28,111 nucleotides of DNA from Nitrosomonadaceae bacterium (GTDB taxonomy: Bacteria; Pseudomonadota; Gammaproteobacteria; Burkholderiales; Nitrosomonadaceae), in contig CANIWY010000003.1 of assembly GCA_947471695.1 (NCBI GenBank), forward strand, positions 1-28,111. Direction: 5' to 3'. The notes beneath the pieces were generated by a model, which saw nothing but the letters and a program-made list of their open reading frames with translations, was not told the DNA's origin and made no database searches. Position numbers and translations under genes: made by a program. Position 1 is the stretch's first letter. Each line of letters begins with the position of its first letter. Below are positions 1 to 8,002 of this stretch, in pieces.

Positions 1-245
1 AAGCCGACCAGTAACAGACACCGAAGATCTTGGTGCTGTAGTGGTTTCTTCAAGAGGAGTCCGAGCAATGCATCCAGTTGACCATAGAACCGCAAAGTTC
101 CGTAGCTTATGTTCTGAATCGCTCCACGCTGTTGACCAGAAAGAGAGGGATGATCTCGCCAGGTTTTCTGTAGCACCGCAGTGAGGCTTGCACCGGCCAG
201 CACTTCGCCGATGACCGAGGTTGCCAGAGACTGGGTCTTAATCAT
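1..245 (-). CDS. rsmB: 16S rRNA m5C967 methyltransferase RsmB, N-terminal part
   Basis: This is the first 81 codons of a gene that runs off the left edge. RsmB methylates C967 of 16S rRNA in the cytoplasm. The visible part matches its N-terminal NusB-like RNA-binding domain: it starts MIKTQSLATSVIGEVLAG, followed by a block reading SLTAVLQKTW, then GQQRGAIQNISYGTLRFYGQLDA and LLLVGL, which is the usual NusB-fold pattern of this family. The catalytic SAM domain lies outside the window. The start ATG (245-243) overlaps the end of fmt by 8 bases (ATGATTAA), so the two are translationally coupled. The fmt-rsmB order is common in proteobacteria. The frame is open from the fmt stop to the window edge. 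Confidence 0.85.
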   Translation of the reverse strand, partial: MIKTQSLATSVIGEVLAGASLTAVLQKTWRDHPSLSGQQRGAIQNISYGTLRFYGQLDALLGLLLKKPLQHQDLRCLLLVG

Positions 246-1176
246 CTTGGTATTCGAAGTGGTCACCGGGCTGCAACCGATTGCCTGTGAGAAATTCCCC
301 TGCAGACATTTTTTTACCACCCGGTTTCTGCACCAACTTCAGGACCAGAGAATTTTTGCCGCATGCCACTCTGATACCTTCATGTTCGGTTGAGACAACT
401 TCTCCAGGGCTGCCGGTACAACTTGCCCTCACCTCAGCCTGCCATATTTTCAAGGGAGTTGCATGGATATGGGAGTGCGCGCCGGGGCGTGGATTAAATG
501 CTCGTATGGTACGGTTAATTTGTTCTGCATCCATCTCCCAGTCGATTTTGGATTCATCCTTTTTAAATTTAGATGCGTAACTGGCCGTCGCTTCATCCTG
601 AGCGGTAGCGCGGAGCCTTCCTTGATGCAGAAGTGCCAGTGCTTCCACGATGCAGAGTCCCCCCATTAAAGCGAGCTTATCGTGCAGGGTCTGAGATATA
701 TCATCTGATGCGATGGGGATACTTCTCTGAAGCAGCATGGGGCCGGTATCGAGACCTTGGTCCATCTGCATGATAGTAATCCCAGTTTCACAGTCACCGG
801 CTAGGATTGATCTTTGTATCGGTGCGGCACCACGCCAGCGAGGTAGTAGTGAGGCATGGATATTGAGGCATCCTAGGCGGGGAATATCTAGGATGGATGC
901 AGGTAGTATCAATCCATAAGCTGCAACCACCATCACATCGGCATTGATTGAAGTGAGTTGAGCATCGATCTCGGGTTGCTTGAGTGAGTGCGGTTGCAAC
1001 AGGGGGAGTTCGTGCTGTTGTGCCAGTTGCTTAACTGCGCTTGATGTGACCTGCATCCCTCGCCCGGCAGGACGGTCAGGTTGGGTCAGTACCAGCGCTA
1101 TCTTGTGATCCTCTTTCAGAAGAGCCTCAAGTGCATGCGCGGCGAATACCGGAGTGCCAGCAAAAATGATCTTCAT
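238..1176 (-). CDS. fmt: Methionyl-tRNA formyltransferase
   Basis: The protein formylates Met-tRNAfMet with 10-formyltetrahydrofolate to start translation, in the cytoplasm. It has 312 residues, the usual family length. The formyltransferase domain begins MKIIFAGTPVFA. The folate-binding and catalytic block LNIHASLLPRWRGAAPI spans about 104-120, with catalytic Asn105 and His107, and Asp143 lies in the MDQGLDTG block. This matches the N/H/D set known for this family. The C-terminal OB-like tRNA-binding domain runs from about 205, with FNPRPGA near 228. It is followed by rsmB with an 8-base overlap and preceded by def 114 bases upstream, so def-fmt-rsmB is probably one operon. The ribosome binding site is weak: GAGGTG sits about 13 bases before ATG. 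Confidence 0.97.
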   Translation of the reverse strand: MKIIFAGTPVFAAHALEALLKEDHKIALVLTQPDRPAGRGMQVTSSAVKQLAQQHELPLLQPHSLKQPEIDAQLTSINADVMVVAAYGLILPASILDIPRLGCLNIHASLLPRWRGAAPIQRSILAGDCETGITIMQMDQGLDTGPMLLQRSIPIASDDISQTLHDKLALMGGLCIVEALALLHQGRLRATAQDEATASYASKFKKDESKIDWEMDAEQINRTIRAFNPRPGAHSHIHATPLKIWQAEVRASCTGSPGEVVSTEHEGIRVACGKNSLVLKLVQKPGGKKMSAGEFLTGNRLQPGDHFEYQDD

Positions 1177-1290
1177 GTAAAGTTTAATCCACCTCGGGGA
1201 ATCTGTTCAGGGGCTCTCCCAGATGACTACCTCTGAGGAGCGCTATGACGGTTCATAAATAGGTAAGGTGTTCATAGCAAATGCGGGCTA

Positions 1291-1794
1291 TTACACCGCA
1301 TTTCGTTGTTGTTTCTTTAATCTAGACTGGATGCGAGATTTTTTCAGTGGGGACAGATACTCAACAAATACCTTGCCGAGTAAATGATCCATCTCATGCT
1401 GTATGCACACTGCCAATAGCCCATCGGCATCGAGCATGAAAGAATTGCCGTCACGGTCCAGCGCCTTGACAGAGACTCGTTCGGCACGTTTTACCTTATC
1501 AAAGGTTCCCGGCACCGAAAGACAGCCCTCTTCATAGACAGACTCGCCGCTTCTGGCAGTAATTTCAGGATTGATCAGGACGTGTAACCGGTCACGGGTA
1601 TCGGATATGTCGATCACGATCACACATAGATGCACATCAACCTGAGTCGCCGCTAGACCGATGCCGGGGGCGGCATACATGGTCTCTACCATGCCTTGCA
1701 CGAGTGTGTGGATGGAGCTATTTACTTCAGAGACTTTGGCCGCTACCGTATTGAGTCGACTATCTGGGTACTGCAGTATCTTCAAGAGTGCCAT
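1291..1794 (-). CDS. def: Peptide deformylase
   Basis: This enzyme removes the formyl group from nascent N-terminal fMet and works as the partner of Fmt. All three family motifs are present: GIGLAATQ (44-51), EGCLSVP (89-95, metal ligand Cys91) and HEMDHLLG (133-140, metal ligands His133 and His137, catalytic Glu134). The 167-residue length and the basic tail (RIQSRLKKQQRNA) are normal for proteobacterial Def. It is the first gene of the minus-strand group def-fmt-rsmB. I see no good Shine-Dalgarno sequence before its ATG. Confidence 0.97.
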   Translation of the reverse strand: MALLKILQYPDSRLNTVAAKVSEVNSSIHTLVQGMVETMYAAPGIGLAATQVDVHLCVIVIDISDTRDRLHVLINPEITARSGESVYEEGCLSVPGTFDKVKRAERVSVKALDRDGNSFMLDADGLLAVCIQHEMDHLLGKVFVEYLSPLKKSRIQSRLKKQQRNAV

Positions 1795-2505
1795 GGTAAG
1801 ACTTGTGTATTGAATAGACTGATTGAACAGAATCTAGGGCATATTATCAGAGCATCTCTAAAACAGCAGACCTCTTCACGAATACTTTGCCAGACAGAAA
1901 CTCATACCGGTCATCGGTCGCATGAGACAGTATTTTGGATCATGTCCTAGATCTACATAGAGGTTTGAACTCTTAGGGTATTCATTATATCCGGGATCTT
2001 GTTTTCGATCTTTTTTTCAAGCTGTTCTGAGGCTATTGAGATTGGTTCCCGTCCACTAAACACGGTCTAAGGGATGCCATCTGCACATCAAAACAAGGGG
2101 TGAAGCTCGTGAAATGCTCGCGGCCTATATTTTATGAAAAGGGGCCTGTCAAATGATGTCCACTACTTCCAATGATGTTGAGAAGGTGGACTTAGAGGGT
2201 CGGCTGCCTTTGTGGTGTCTGGGTCACGACGCTAGGGCGTTGAAGTTCTCACCCGCTTGACGGCAGAAGCACGATCCTCCATGCTGCAAGGATTCGGAGT
2301 GGGCTTTTGGGCTGTGAGTCTGACGGACTGATGCTGTTAGCGGATCAGATAATATATTTTGCAATTGGTATTTGGTACTTTCGCCCCTATTTGATCGCGC
2401 TCCAAATGACCCCTACCAACGCAACTATTCTGAGATCTCAGTGATTGGGTACGCGCCTCTGTTAGAGGCAGTCGCTGGTGATTTACGGATGATCACAGGA
2501 GCTTC
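1795..2505. other. 711-base gap between divergent def and topB
   Basis: I find no convincing gene here on either strand. A frame on the plus strand is open from about 2243 to a stop near 2440, but it has no ATG until late and matches nothing I recognise. An inverted repeat GTCCAC/GTGGAC lies at 2158-2163 and 2186-2191. A small hairpin GCCTC-TGTTA-GAGGC lies at 2455-2469 in the leader of topB. In betaproteobacterial relatives dprA and smg often lie between def and topB; neither is recognisable here, so the stretch may be decayed DNA plus promoters for both neighbours. Confidence 0.5.
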
Positions 2506-5034
2506 ATGGGTAAGACCTTAATCATCGCCGAGAAACCTTCTGTCGCCGCGGATATTGCGCGGGTATTGGGTGGCTTTACCAAGCAGACGGATTACTTCGA
2601 GAGTGATCAATACGTATTGTCGTCGGCCATAGGTCACCTGCTCGAGCTGGCGGTGCCGGAGCAGTATGAGATTAAGAGGGGTAAATGGAGCTTTGCAAAT
2701 CTGCCGGTCATTCCTCCCCACTTTGATCTCCGTCCGATTGAGAAGACCGAATCACGACTAAAGCTCTTGACCAAATTGATTAAGCGCAAGGATGTGGATG
2801 CGCTTATCAATGCGTGTGACGCGGGACGCGAGGGGGAGCTAATCTTCCATTATATTAAGCGCCATGTTGCCACTAAGAAGCCAGTCAAGCGACTCTGGCT
2901 GCAGTCAATGACGCCCACCTCAATCCGAGAGGGTTTTGCAAGGTTGCTTGATGATGCTGCCGTGCAGCCATTAGCAGAGGCTGCAGTGAGTCGTTCGGAA
3001 GCAGACTGGCTGGTCGGAATTAATGGCACTCGCGCCTTGACAGCATTCAACTCTCAGGAGGGCGGGTTTCACAAGACCACGGTGGGGAGAGTACAGACAC
3101 CAACCCTAGCAATCCTTGTTGAGCGGGAAGAGGTCATCAAGAAGTTCATCCCTCATGATTATTGGGAGATACATGGCAGTTTTTCTGCCAAGGCCGGTAA
3201 CTATAATGGTCGGTGGTTTGACGAAAATTTTTCCAAAGAAAAGAAAGATAGCGAACATAAAGCAGAGCGGCTGTGGGATCAGAAGAAGGCTGAGACTATC
3301 CGTGTCAAATGCCAAGATAAGGCCGGCATCGTCAGTGAAGAAAGTAAGCCCACGACAGAGGTCTGTCCGCTGCTGTACGACCTCACCAGCTTGCAGAGAG
3401 ATGCTAATGGGCGTTTTGGTTTCTCTGCTAAAAGCACGTTGGGTTTGGCGCAGGCTTTATATGAAAAGCATAAGGTCTTGACCTATCCGAGGACCGATGC
3501 TCGCGCATTACCGGAAGACTATATTGATACCGTTAAGGACGCCCTGAGTTCGTTAGAGGGTACCCGTTATGGAGTGTTCGCTAAACAGATACTGAAATCG
3601 GGCTGGGTCAAGCCTAATAAACGCATATTTAATAATGCCAAAATTTCAGACCATTTTGCCATTATCCCAACATCGCTAGAACCTAAGAACTTGAGCGATG
3701 CAGAGGCCAAGCTCTATGATCTAGTTACCAAGCGTTTTCTGGCAGTCTTCTACCCCTCTGCTGAGTTTCTCGTCACCACCCGCATCACTCGAGTTGAAGA
3801 TGAGCCCTTCAAGACCGAGGGAAAGGTGATGGTCAGTCCTGGCTGGCAGGCGGTTTACGGGAAGGAGGCGCAGTCGGACGGGGTCGACGATGGCTCCACT
3901 CTGATTGCAGTAGAATTAAACGAATCTGTTCTCGTTCAAGAAATCAAGGTCACTGCAAACCAGACCCGTCCACCAGCAAGGTTCAACGAGGCTACGCTGC
4001 TATCTGCCATGGAGAACGCGGGAAAATTGGTTGAGGATGGAGAGTTACGCGAGGCGATGAGCGCGAAGGGGTTGGGTACGCCGGCTACCCGTGCTTCGAT
4101 TATTGAGGGACTGGTATACGAGAACTATTTGCAGCGGGTCGGGCGTGATCTGCACCCCACCGCCAAGGCATCCTCTCTGATTACATTATTGAGAGGCTTG
4201 AAGGTGCCAGAACTCACCTCACCCGAGTTGACGGGTGATTGGGAGTTTAAATTACGTCAGATCGAGCAGGGCAAGCTGGAGCGCAACTCTTTCATGGAAG
4301 AGATTGCTGCCATGACACGACATATGGTTGAACAGGCGAAGAGTAATCGCGGTGAAACTATCAGTGGGGATTTCTCCACGCTCGAATCGCCATGTCCTAA
4401 ATGTGGCGGTGTAGTACATGAAACTTACAAGAAGTTTCAGTGCAAGAAATGTGATTTTGCGTTGTGGAAGATTCTTGCCGGGCGGCAATTTGAAATTGCG
4501 GAGATGGAGGCCCTGATTACCCAGCGAGAAGTCGGTCCGTTGCAAGGCTTTCGTAGCAAGATGGGGAGGCTTTTCGATGCAAATATCAAGCTCAACGATG
4601 ATCTTGAAATGAAATTTGATTTTGGTGGAAATGGAGAAGAGACAGCAGAGGAGGTGGACTTCTCTGGCCAGGAGTCCCTAGGAAAGTGCCCACGATGTGG
4701 CAGCGGGGTATTTGATCATGGCATGAGCTATACGTGTGAGAAGGCTGTCGGTGGGGCCCGTAGTTGTGATTTCAAGACCGGGAAAATAATTCTTAAGCGC
4801 CCCATCGAACGTGAGCAAGTCGCCAAGCTATTGGTTGCTGGCAGAACGGACTTGCTGCCAAAGTTTATTTCTAAGAAGGGGCGGCCATTTTCAGCCTATC
4901 TGGTGATGGGTGCAGGTGGGAAGGTAGGTTTCGAGTTTGAACCGAGGAAGGCAAAGGCAGCAGCAGAAACGAAAACGGTAAAGCCCAAGTCTCGAGTCTC
5001 AGTCGCTAAAAAATCTGCCGCCCGTAAGGCCTAA
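2506..5034 (+). CDS. topB: DNA topoisomerase III (type IA), betaproteobacterial long form
   Basis: This ATP-independent type IA topoisomerase decatenates and relaxes single-strand-containing DNA in the cytoplasm. The N-terminal TOPRIM domain begins MGKTLIIAEKPSVA and has the acidic motif DAGREGE at 105-111. The active-site tyrosine is Tyr327 in TYPRTD, and the type IA core extends through the SAKGLGTPATRASIIEGL block. The C-terminal part carries a CPKCGG zinc ribbon at about 630-633 with a second CxxC pair, another CPRCGS at 728-731, and the topoisomerase C-terminal repeat ending GKVGFEFEPR. A basic Lys/Ala-rich tail follows. The 842-residue length fits the long TopB-like form of betaproteobacteria rather than the shorter enterobacterial TopB. 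The start has a good site: CAGGAG five bases before ATG. Confidence 0.93.
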   Translation: MGKTLIIAEKPSVAADIARVLGGFTKQTDYFESDQYVLSSAIGHLLELAVPEQYEIKRGKWSFANLPVIPPHFDLRPIEKTESRLKLLTKLIKRKDVDALINACDAGREGELIFHYIKRHVATKKPVKRLWLQSMTPTSIREGFARLLDDAAVQPLAEAAVSRSEADWLVGINGTRALTAFNSQEGGFHKTTVGRVQTPTLAILVEREEVIKKFIPHDYWEIHGSFSAKAGNYNGRWFDENFSKEKKDSEHKAERLWDQKKAETIRVKCQDKAGIVSEESKPTTEVCPLLYDLTSLQRDANGRFGFSAKSTLGLAQALYEKHKVLTYPRTDARALPEDYIDTVKDALSSLEGTRYGVFAKQILKSGWVKPNKRIFNNAKISDHFAIIPTSLEPKNLSDAEAKLYDLVTKRFLAVFYPSAEFLVTTRITRVEDEPFKTEGKVMVSPGWQAVYGKEAQSDGVDDGSTLIAVELNESVLVQEIKVTANQTRPPARFNEATLLSAMENAGKLVEDGELREAMSAKGLGTPATRASIIEGLVYENYLQRVGRDLHPTAKASSLITLLRGLKVPELTSPELTGDWEFKLRQIEQGKLERNSFMEEIAAMTRHMVEQAKSNRGETISGDFSTLESPCPKCGGVVHETYKKFQCKKCDFALWKILAGRQFEIAEMEALITQREVGPLQGFRSKMGRLFDANIKLNDDLEMKFDFGGNGEETAEEVDFSGQESLGKCPRCGSGVFDHGMSYTCEKAVGGARSCDFKTGKIILKRPIEREQVAKLLVAGRTDLLPKFISKKGRPFSAYLVMGAGGKVGFEFEPRKAKAAAETKTVKPKSRVSVAKKSAARKA

Positions 5035-5048
5035 AAGACATGAAAGAA

Positions 5049-5104
5049 AGGCGGTTAATCCGCCTCTTACGCACTGCCCGCGATGGGCAATTGTGCGTTT
5101 CTAT
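5049..5104 (+). terminator. Terminator-like double hairpin after topB
   Basis: Fifteen bases after the topB stop there is a perfect hairpin AGGCGG-TTAAT-CCGCCT (5049-5065). A longer one follows: ACGCACTGCCC (5069-5079), loop GCGAT, GGGCA, a three-base bulge, GTGCGT (to 5098), then TTTCTAT. The second looks like a rho-independent terminator with a short T run. It probably ends the topB transcript. Confidence 0.6.
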
Positions 5105-5208
5105 AGGAGGCTTAACAATCGGTCCAATGAGTATCAATTCTGCCAAAAACTTTGATGGTTAATGGTTCCTTTTAAGCGTTCTACCTCCCCAGTCAATAGC
5201 AATTTCTA

Positions 5209-5466
5209 CTAAAGTTTCGCGCCAAACATGGCTGGGAATAGGAATCGTACTATACCCCCCATGATCCAGATGACACACATCAGACTCGCAACCACGGCAA
5301 GACCTTCGCCTATTGTTGATATTAGCGTTACAGAGAGGCTATCAAACTCCCCCTCCCCTGATTCATTGAGACGACGACGACGACGCTGCCTTACCCAAAT
5401 ATTCAATCCAATCGCAACGGGAATGAGGGTAAAAGAAATCAGTAAGTTATATATTGGATCATCCAT
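5209..5466 (-). CDS. Small two-helix membrane protein, unknown function
   Basis: The 85-residue product has a hydrophobic segment at about 7-23 (LLISFTLIPVAIGLNIWV), then a strongly basic run RQRRRRR, an acidic linker GEGEFDSLS, and a second hydrophobic stretch at about 48-80. The positive charges after the first helix suggest a cytoplasmic loop between two membrane helices. A Shine-Dalgarno-like AAGAGG lies 8 bases before the ATG, which favours this strand over the overlapping open frame on the plus strand (5228-5509, which has no such features). I do not recognise the family. It stands alone, convergent with topB and divergent from the acyltransferase cluster. Confidence 0.5.
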   Translation of the reverse strand: MDDPIYNLLISFTLIPVAIGLNIWVRQRRRRRLNESGEGEFDSLSVTLISTIGEGLAVVASLMCVIWIMGGIVRFLFPAMFGAKL

Positions 5467-5917
5467 TGGCCAGCCTCTTAATAGAGCGTTACTTACAAAG
5501 AAATCTTAACAACCGCCTAAAGCCTTTGCCAACGTAATGGCTAATTTGATCTGCCAGCTTCAAAGGGCATCAGTCTGCTTCATCAGCGGTTATTCGGGTT
5601 GCTGACCAGAGTTGACGTCATTGTGATGTCAGTCTGTCAATAAACGGCTGAAAATCTTTCTGGCATGATTCGAACTCTCGAACTTGACCATTACTCTGAC
5701 AGGTGCCGGTAACAAATCGTTCCCTCAGGTTTCTAAAATCCTGAGCGCGGTAGCGTGTAATTTGAACGCTCGATCTTCTGGTCCCGATGATAGAGCTCGC
5801 AGCTCTGGACATGATACCACCTGAAAACGAGTTGACGTGCGAGTTAACTCGCTTAATCACCATAATAATATTATACAATATCCACGTGCCATTGATCGTC
5901 TCTACCTACCTTCCGCT
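5467..5917. other. Gap with candidate control sites before the lipid cluster
   Basis: There is no convincing gene in these 451 bases. Visible structure: a hairpin TGACGTCA-TTG-TGATGTCA (5613-5631, one G-T pair), a hairpin AGAGCT-CGC-AGCTCT near 5792-5806, the 10-base direct repeat GAGTTGACGT at 5609-5618 and 5829-5838, a perfect 14-base palindrome at 5839-5852, and an AT-rich stretch with TATACAAT at 5872-5879. These look like a promoter and operator region for the plus-strand cluster. An 86-codon minus-strand open frame (5618-5878) has no recognisable features and is probably spurious. Confidence 0.45.
5839..5879 (+). promoter_or_regulatory. Palindromic operator-like site plus possible -10 box
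   Basis: GCGAGTTAACTCGC (5839-5852) is a perfect 14-base palindrome, long enough to bind a dimeric regulator. It is followed by an AT-rich run ending TATACAAT (5872-5879), which could serve as a -10 box. No good -35 box is seen at 17 bases. The site precedes the ATG at 5918 that I choose for the acyltransferase, so it would control the whole lipid cluster. Confidence 0.35.
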
Positions 5918-7072
5918 ATGAATGAGAAATCCAATCAATTAACGTCTGAAACCGTTACTGTGCGCCCGGTCACAAGCTACCGTGAGATGGGAAGATTTAT
6001 CGATCTTCCTTGGCGGATCTATGCAGATGACCCGGTATGGGTGCCGCCCCTACGTGCTGAGAGAAGGCTTCACTTTTCTAGGTTTAATCCATTCTTTAAA
6101 AATGGAGAATGGCAGGCCTGGGTCGCGTACCGAGATAATGAGCCGGTCGGAAGGATCAGTGCGCAGATTGACCAGAACCACCGACAATACCACGGCATTG
6201 ATACCGGCCATTTTGGCTTATTCGAATGTGTAGACGACAGCGCGGTATGCGCTGCCCTGATAGAAACTGCTGAGGCATGGCTGGTAACCCGCGATACCAA
6301 GTATGTCAGTGGGCCATTTAACTTTTCCATCAATCAGGAGTGCGGTATTCTGGTGGATGGATTTGATACTCCGCCCATGGTGATGATGCCTCATTCTCCT
6401 AGGTGGTACGGGCGCTTACTTGGAGAGCAGGGCTATCATTCGGTCAAGGATCTTCTCGCCTACTGGGTTAATGTGAATTTTGAAGTGCCACGAGTGATGG
6501 GAGCCCTGATCGAGAAGTATTCAAATCGTGTCAAGCTTCGGACGCTACGCAAGAACGACTTCGTCGCGGAGATGGCGATACTGCGTGATCTATTCAATGA
6601 TGCATGGTCAGAGAATTGGGGGTTTGTCCCCTTCACCGAGTTTGAATTTGCCGAGCTGGGCAGGAATCTGCGTATGGTGGTGCCGGAGTTTTTCATCCAG
6701 ATTGCGGAGGTTGACGGTGTTCCTGCAGCATTCATGGTGGGAATACCTAATCTCAATGAGATCTTTGCCAAACTCGATGGGAAGCTATTTCCACTCGGAT
6801 GGACTCGTTTGCTCAAGTGGCACAGAGAACGTTCGGTTCGTACTGGTAGAGTAGCCTTGATGGGGGTCCGTAAGCAGTTTCAGAATACGCCGCTCGGCAT
6901 GGCCCTGGCCTTTATGGTGATTGATGGGCCCCGGCAGTCAGCACTTTCTCTGGGGATCCGTGAGGTCGAGATGTCGTGGATACTTGAAGAAAACAAGCCG
7001 ATGAGAAAAATTCTTGATCTCATTGGTAGTAGGCAGTACAAGCGCTACCGGATCTACGGCAAGACCTTGTAA
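5918..7072 (+). CDS. GNAT-type N-acyltransferase, bacterial ceramide synthase-like
   Basis: The 384-residue protein resembles the GNAT-like proteins, sometimes annotated as dATP pyrophosphohydrolase, that include the bacterial ceramide synthase described in Caulobacter. Those enzymes add the second acyl chain to a sphingoid base in the cytoplasm. Recognisable blocks are VTVRPVTSYREMGRFIDLPW at the start, DDPVWVPPL, NPFFKNGEWQAWVAYRD, the GPFNFSINQECGILVDGF block, and a C-terminal GNAT-like part ending with VEMSWILEENKPMRKIL and YKRYRIYGK. I chose ATG 5918 rather than an in-frame GTG at 5837, because the conserved part starts just after it and the longer version would run through a palindrome and an AT-rich promoter-like stretch. 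No strong ribosome site is seen at either start. Assignment to ceramide synthesis is by memory of family and neighbours. A general N-acyltransferase is the alternative. Confidence 0.65.
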   Translation: MNEKSNQLTSETVTVRPVTSYREMGRFIDLPWRIYADDPVWVPPLRAERRLHFSRFNPFFKNGEWQAWVAYRDNEPVGRISAQIDQNHRQYHGIDTGHFGLFECVDDSAVCAALIETAEAWLVTRDTKYVSGPFNFSINQECGILVDGFDTPPMVMMPHSPRWYGRLLGEQGYHSVKDLLAYWVNVNFEVPRVMGALIEKYSNRVKLRTLRKNDFVAEMAILRDLFNDAWSENWGFVPFTEFEFAELGRNLRMVVPEFFIQIAEVDGVPAAFMVGIPNLNEIFAKLDGKLFPLGWTRLLKWHRERSVRTGRVALMGVRKQFQNTPLGMALAFMVIDGPRQSALSLGIREVEMSWILEENKPMRKILDLIGSRQYKRYRIYGKTL

Positions 7073-7117
7073 GTGGCATGCTAGAGCCCAAAACAGTATT
7101 GACATCGAAACCTCCTG

Positions 7118-7966
7118 ATGAATAAATCGAATCGATTCAGTGCTCTGGTACTGGCGGCGGATCGCACAACTCACGACCCAGTGGCAAGTAGCGCCGAAAC
7201 ATCCTGTAAGGCGATTGCACCGATAGGCGGGATACCCATGATCATCCGTGTACTGGATGCTCTGGAGTCGAGTGAGATGATTGGGAGGATTATCATATGC
7301 GGCCCCCCCGCATCTGTTCTCCCAGACTGCCCGGAGCTACAGCAGAGGATAGAGTCGGGCCGTGTCGATTGGTTGCCGAACCTAGATTCCCCTAGTCGCA
7401 GTGCCAATAGTGGTCTTGCACAGATAGACCATGACTCGCCGGTATTATTAACAACGGCGGATCATGCGCTACTCACGCCCGCAATCGTCCGCTATTTTTT
7501 ATGTGAATCCTCTGCGATGGATAGTGATGCTACGGTGGGGGTGGTTAAGCATGCGGATGTCTCTGCTGCTTTTCCGGGAACGAAGCGTACCGTGATCCGG
7601 TTACGTGATGGCGGGGTTTGCGGCTGCAATTTGTATGCTTTTTTCAATCATCGTGGACGAGATCTGGTTACATTCTGGCAGAAGGCTGAAGATCTGCGTA
7701 AGCGCCCTTGGCGACTGATTTTGCAGGTTCTCGGTCCGGGAGCGGTTCTCTCCTACCTGATGGGGCAACTGACACTTAACCAGGCCCTAAATACGGTTTC
7801 GTCCAGGGTTGGTGTCAAGGTACGGACAGTCACTCTACCGTACCCACAGGCGGGGGTCGACGTTGATAAGGTCGAGGATATGATGCTCGTTGAGGCAATC
7901 CTAGCAGGGGGGGCATTGTCCTTTGAGAACGGGGACGAGTCCAAAGGGCGGTATCCGGACGTATGA
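7118..7966 (+). CDS. MobA-like NTP transferase family protein
   Basis: The 282-residue protein has a nucleotidyltransferase fold like MobA/GlmU N-terminal domains. The start ALVLAADRTTHDPVA replaces the usual glycine-rich loop, followed by KAIAPIGGIPMIIRVLDAL and a central acidic block LLTTADHALLTP, where Asp is the expected metal ligand. A second conserved region is GGVCGCNLYAF, and VDVDKVEDMMLVEAIL ends the domain. Such enzymes transfer a nucleotide from CTP or another NTP to a phosphorylated small molecule. The context suggests activation of a lipid head group, but the substrate is not visible. The start ATG is the only possible one, since a stop lies six codons upstream; no good ribosome site is seen. 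It lies 45 bases after the acyltransferase and 36 before lptF, so one operon is likely. Confidence 0.7.
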   Translation: MNKSNRFSALVLAADRTTHDPVASSAETSCKAIAPIGGIPMIIRVLDALESSEMIGRIIICGPPASVLPDCPELQQRIESGRVDWLPNLDSPSRSANSGLAQIDHDSPVLLTTADHALLTPAIVRYFLCESSAMDSDATVGVVKHADVSAAFPGTKRTVIRLRDGGVCGCNLYAFFNHRGRDLVTFWQKAEDLRKRPWRLILQVLGPGAVLSYLMGQLTLNQALNTVSSRVGVKVRTVTLPYPQAGVDVDKVEDMMLVEAILAGGALSFENGDESKGRYPDV

Positions 7967-8002
7967 ATACCTCTTTACTATGAAGATGGTAGTGGGAGGC
8001 TC

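Noticed and set aside
2243..2440. Open frame in the def-topB gap, ending LLADQIIYFAIGIWYF... region
   Set aside because: No early start codon and no family I recognise; it could be a chance open frame or gene debris.
5228..5509. 93-codon plus-strand open frame
   Set aside because: It is antisense to the small membrane protein gene, which has a better ribosome site and clear hydrophobic helices.
5618..5878. 86-codon minus-strand open frame before the acyltransferase
   Set aside because: No recognisable domain, hydrophobic pattern or ribosome site. It overlaps the probable promoter and palindrome region.
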